A stretch of DNA of 64,000 nt from Nitrosomonadales bacterium (lineage in GTDB: Bacteria > Pseudomonadota > Gammaproteobacteria > Burkholderiales > Gallionellaceae), in the NCBI GenBank assembly GCA_016721605.1, contig JADKHS010000003.1:84793-148792 (forward strand), in the 5' to 3' direction. The position numbers and the translations under genes were made by a program. The notes under the pieces were generated by a model. The model was not told where the DNA came from. It searched no databases and was given only the letters and a program-made list of their open reading frames with translations. Shown here one piece after another: positions 61,829 to 64,000 of this stretch; position 1 is the stretch's first letter, and every line of letters begins with the position of its first letter.

Positions 61829-63252
61829 TGCTGCTATCACAGGCCGCGCAGGTGTTGGGCTGTGAGCTTGTCGGCCACGATGTGTTGTTTACCTCCGTGT
61901 CCAGCGATAGCCGGGCGATTACTGCAGGCGATCTATTCGTAGCGTTGCAGGGGGAAAATTACGACGGTGCCGCATTTGTTGCCGGTGCTACTCAAAGCGG
62001 CGCAGTGGCTGCATTGGTAAAAACCACAAGTTATCGAAACGTTGAATCACCCTGCCCATTGCTGCTGGTCGAAGACACGCGCCTGGCATTAGGACGCCTG
62101 GCAGCTCATTGGCGCGCGCAGTTTAGTATCCCCGTGATAGCAGTGACCGGCAGCAATGGCAAGACCACGGTGAAGGAAATGTTGGCAAGCATATTGCGCG
62201 CGGCAACAGGTGATGACGGCGCAGTGTTAGCAACGCTTGGAAATCTCAATAATGACATCGGTATGCCACTTACCTTGCTTAAGCTGCGGGCCGTTCATCG
62301 CTATGCGGTGATCGAGATGGGTATGAACCATACAGGAGAAATTGAATACCTGACCCGGCTGGCACGGCCAGATATCGCCATCGTCAACAACGCGGGCAGC
62401 GCACACTTGGCCGGACTGGGTTCGGTGGACGCGGTGGCGCGCGCTAAAGGGGAAATTTTCACAGGGTTGCCGCCTCAAGGCACTGCGGTCATCAATGCAG
62501 ATGACACTTATGCACCACTATGGCGCGAGTTGGCAGACGGCCATACGATTATTGAATTCGGTCTGCAAAAAAATGGGGTGGTACATGCGCAATGGCAGGT
62601 GAAGGGCTATGGCGTGCATATCGAAGTGGATATGCCGCAGGGTAGCTTCAGTGCGCAGTTGCAAGTACCGGGAGTGCACAACGTCCGCAACGCGTTGGCC
62701 GCTACTGCGGCAGCGCTGGCCTTGCACGTGCCCTTGCCAGCGATTGTAGCGGGACTGGAAAATTTTTCTGGCGTGGCCGCCCGTTTACAACGTAAAACTG
62801 CACTGCATGGTGCGATGCTGATAGATGACAGCTACAACGCCAATCCGGCCTCACTGCAGGCCGCGCTCGAGGTATTGGCGCAGAGCGCCGGTAAAAAGAT
62901 TCTGGTACTGGGCGACATGGGGGAGTTGGGAGAGGACGCCATACACCTGCATAGCGAAATTGGCGCAGAAGCCCGCCGTTTTGGAGTAAACCAACTATTG
63001 GCACTGGGCAAATTGACGCCTCATGCAGTACATGAGTTCGGCACAGGCGCCCATCACTTTGAACGCATTGAGGATTTATTCGCCGTGCTGGATAAGAATT
63101 TAGATATTGATAGCACGGTACTAGTGAAGGGTTCACGCTTCATGCGCATGGAGCGGGTAGTGCAACACTGCACTGAAATAACTAAGGTAAAAGAGGAAAT
63201 ATACAAAAAAGAATCTGCGCACAAGCTCCACCATCCTTCATTGACCCCTTAA
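61825..63252 (+). CDS. murF: UDP-MurNAc-pentapeptide synthetase MurF
   Basis: MurF adds D-Ala-D-Ala to the tripeptide precursor. ATP loop VIAVTGSNGKTTVKEML, MGMNHTGEIEYLTRLARPDI and LIDDSYNANPASLQAALEVL are typical. 475 residues, frame intact; ATG 61825 overlaps the murE stop. The last 20 or so residues are basic and not conserved. Confidence 0.95.
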   Translation: MMLLSQAAQVLGCELVGHDVLFTSVSSDSRAITAGDLFVALQGENYDGAAFVAGATQSGAVAALVKTTSYRNVESPCPLLLVEDTRLALGRLAAHWRAQFSIPVIAVTGSNGKTTVKEMLASILRAATGDDGAVLATLGNLNNDIGMPLTLLKLRAVHRYAVIEMGMNHTGEIEYLTRLARPDIAIVNNAGSAHLAGLGSVDAVARAKGEIFTGLPPQGTAVINADDTYAPLWRELADGHTIIEFGLQKNGVVHAQWQVKGYGVHIEVDMPQGSFSAQLQVPGVHNVRNALAATAAALALHVPLPAIVAGLENFSGVAARLQRKTALHGAMLIDDSYNANPASLQAALEVLAQSAGKKILVLGDMGELGEDAIHLHSEIGAEARRFGVNQLLALGKLTPHAVHEFGTGAHHFERIEDLFAVLDKNLDIDSTVLVKGSRFMRMERVVQHCTEITKVKEEIYKKESAHKLHHPSLTP

Positions 63253-63275
63253 TCGACCAGCCGAAAGAAACAAAA

Positions 63276-64000
63276 ATGTTACTTAAATTCGCGCAATGGT
63301 TATCGCAATATATCAGTGTATTCAGTGTATTCAATTACATCACACTGCGCGCCGTGCTCGCCGCAATAACTGCACTGTCTATTTCCTTCTGGTCATTATG
63401 ATGATACGTAAGCTGACCGCCTATAAGATAGGCCAAGCGGTTCGGGATGACGGTCCACAGACGCATCTGGTAAAAGCTGGCACACCAACCATGGGTGGCG
63501 CATTAATTCTCACCTCAATAGCCATCACCACCTTATTGTGGGCCGATCTGAACAATAAGTATGTATGGGTGGTATTGCTCACCACATTAGGTTTCGGCGC
63601 AATCGGCTGGGTCGATGATTACCGCAAAGTGGTACATCGCAACCCCAAGGGGCTGTCTGCCAAAGCCAAGATGTTGTGGCAATCCATTATTGCGGTGATC
63701 GTGGCGGCGTACCTGTGGCAACACGCCAGCCTGCCTGCGCATACTGAACTGATCGTGCCCTTCTTCAAGCATCTGGTATTTCCGCTCGCGGCATTCACCT
63801 TCATTCTGCTGGCCTGCCTGGTTATCGTTGGTACCAGTAACGCAGTAAATTTGACCGATGGCCTGGATGGCTTGGCGATCATGCCTACGGTGATCGGCAG
63901 TGCGCTGGCAATGTCGCTTATGTTGCGGGCCATGCAGTATTCGCCAAATATCTTGGGATGCCGCATGTCCCAGGTGCAAGCGAGTTGGCGGTATTCTGCG
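63276..64000 (+). CDS. mraY: Phospho-MurNAc-pentapeptide translocase MraY, partial (frameshifted)
   Basis: Membrane enzyme that makes lipid I on undecaprenyl phosphate. ATG 63276 starts MLLKFAQWLSQY; after a one-base shift near 63390 it reads GQAVRDDGPQTHLVKAGTPT MGGALI, then GWVDDYRKVVHRNPKGLSAK and SNAVNLTDGLDGLA with the catalytic Asp residues. A second shift near 63930 gives AVFAKYLGMPHVPGASEL. The gene continues beyond the window. Confidence 0.92.

Noticed and set aside
1..64000. CRISPR arrays and tRNA or rRNA genes
   Set aside because: No regularly spaced repeats and no tRNA- or rRNA-like tracts were found by reading; rnpB is the only RNA gene I can support.

Overview
The window looks like a chromosome segment of a betaproteobacterium of the Gallionellaceae/Nitrosomonadales type, most plausibly a nitrite oxidizer related to Candidatus Nitrotoga. 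This is inference from content. The housekeeping blocks keep betaproteobacterial gene order: lptD-surA-pdxA-rsmA beside amgK-murU, rpsP-rimM-trmD-rplS, sspA-sspB behind a respiratory complex, and mraZ-rsmH-ftsL-ftsI-murE-murF-mraY. Between them lie a nitrite oxidoreductase (nxr) operon, an alternative complex III (act) operon, a sulfite dehydrogenase pair and several c-type cytochromes. No nitrite oxidation can be proven from DNA, but the subunit set fits an exported nitrite oxidoreductase better than a NarGHJI nitrate reductase.

Layout. 1-5.4 kb: an MBL-fold gene, transposase debris, sorAB and a dead AAA+ ATPase gene. 5.6-16.7 kb: outer-membrane assembly, murein recycling, aminopeptidase, ubiH and ffh. 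16.7-23.1 kb: a cytochrome-assembly-like membrane protein, a complete insertion sequence, the S16/RimM/TrmD/L19 operon, ogt and xerD. 23.2-32.7 kb: a group II intron remnant, a Sel1 protein and, on the minus strand, nxrA-nxrB-nxrC-nxrD, two unidentified small genes and an Nbp35/Mrp-type ATPase, with an FNR-type palindrome upstream of nxrA. 32.7-38.05 kb: an insertion-sequence graveyard (IS1595, IS3, IS1380, IS630 and IS110 pieces) surrounding rpoH, which carries a CIRCE-like operator. 38.06-46.3 kb: actA-B1-B2-C-D-E-F followed by sspA-sspB. 46.3-48.2 kb: further transposase remnants. 48.3-55.7 kb: lgt, a small cytochrome c, a branched-chain amino acid ABC transporter and a TPR protein. 56.1 kb: rnpB. 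56.8-64 kb: the division and cell-wall cluster with its MraZ operator.

How it would work together: exported NXR (A molybdopterin, B Fe-S, C heme b) would pass electrons from nitrite to periplasmic cytochromes c. Alternative complex III would link quinol and cytochrome c in place of bc1. SorAB would feed sulfite electrons into the same cytochrome pool.

Quality warning. Many essential genes (pdxA, surA, lptD, amgK, ffh, rsmH, murE, mraY, rpoH) carry single-base indels, usually in homopolymers, so most frameshifts here are probably sequencing errors rather than mutations. They are densest in the nxr operon, which could mean that it is a repeated, poorly polished region. Where a gene is annotated through frameshifts, its span is my reconstruction across reading frames.
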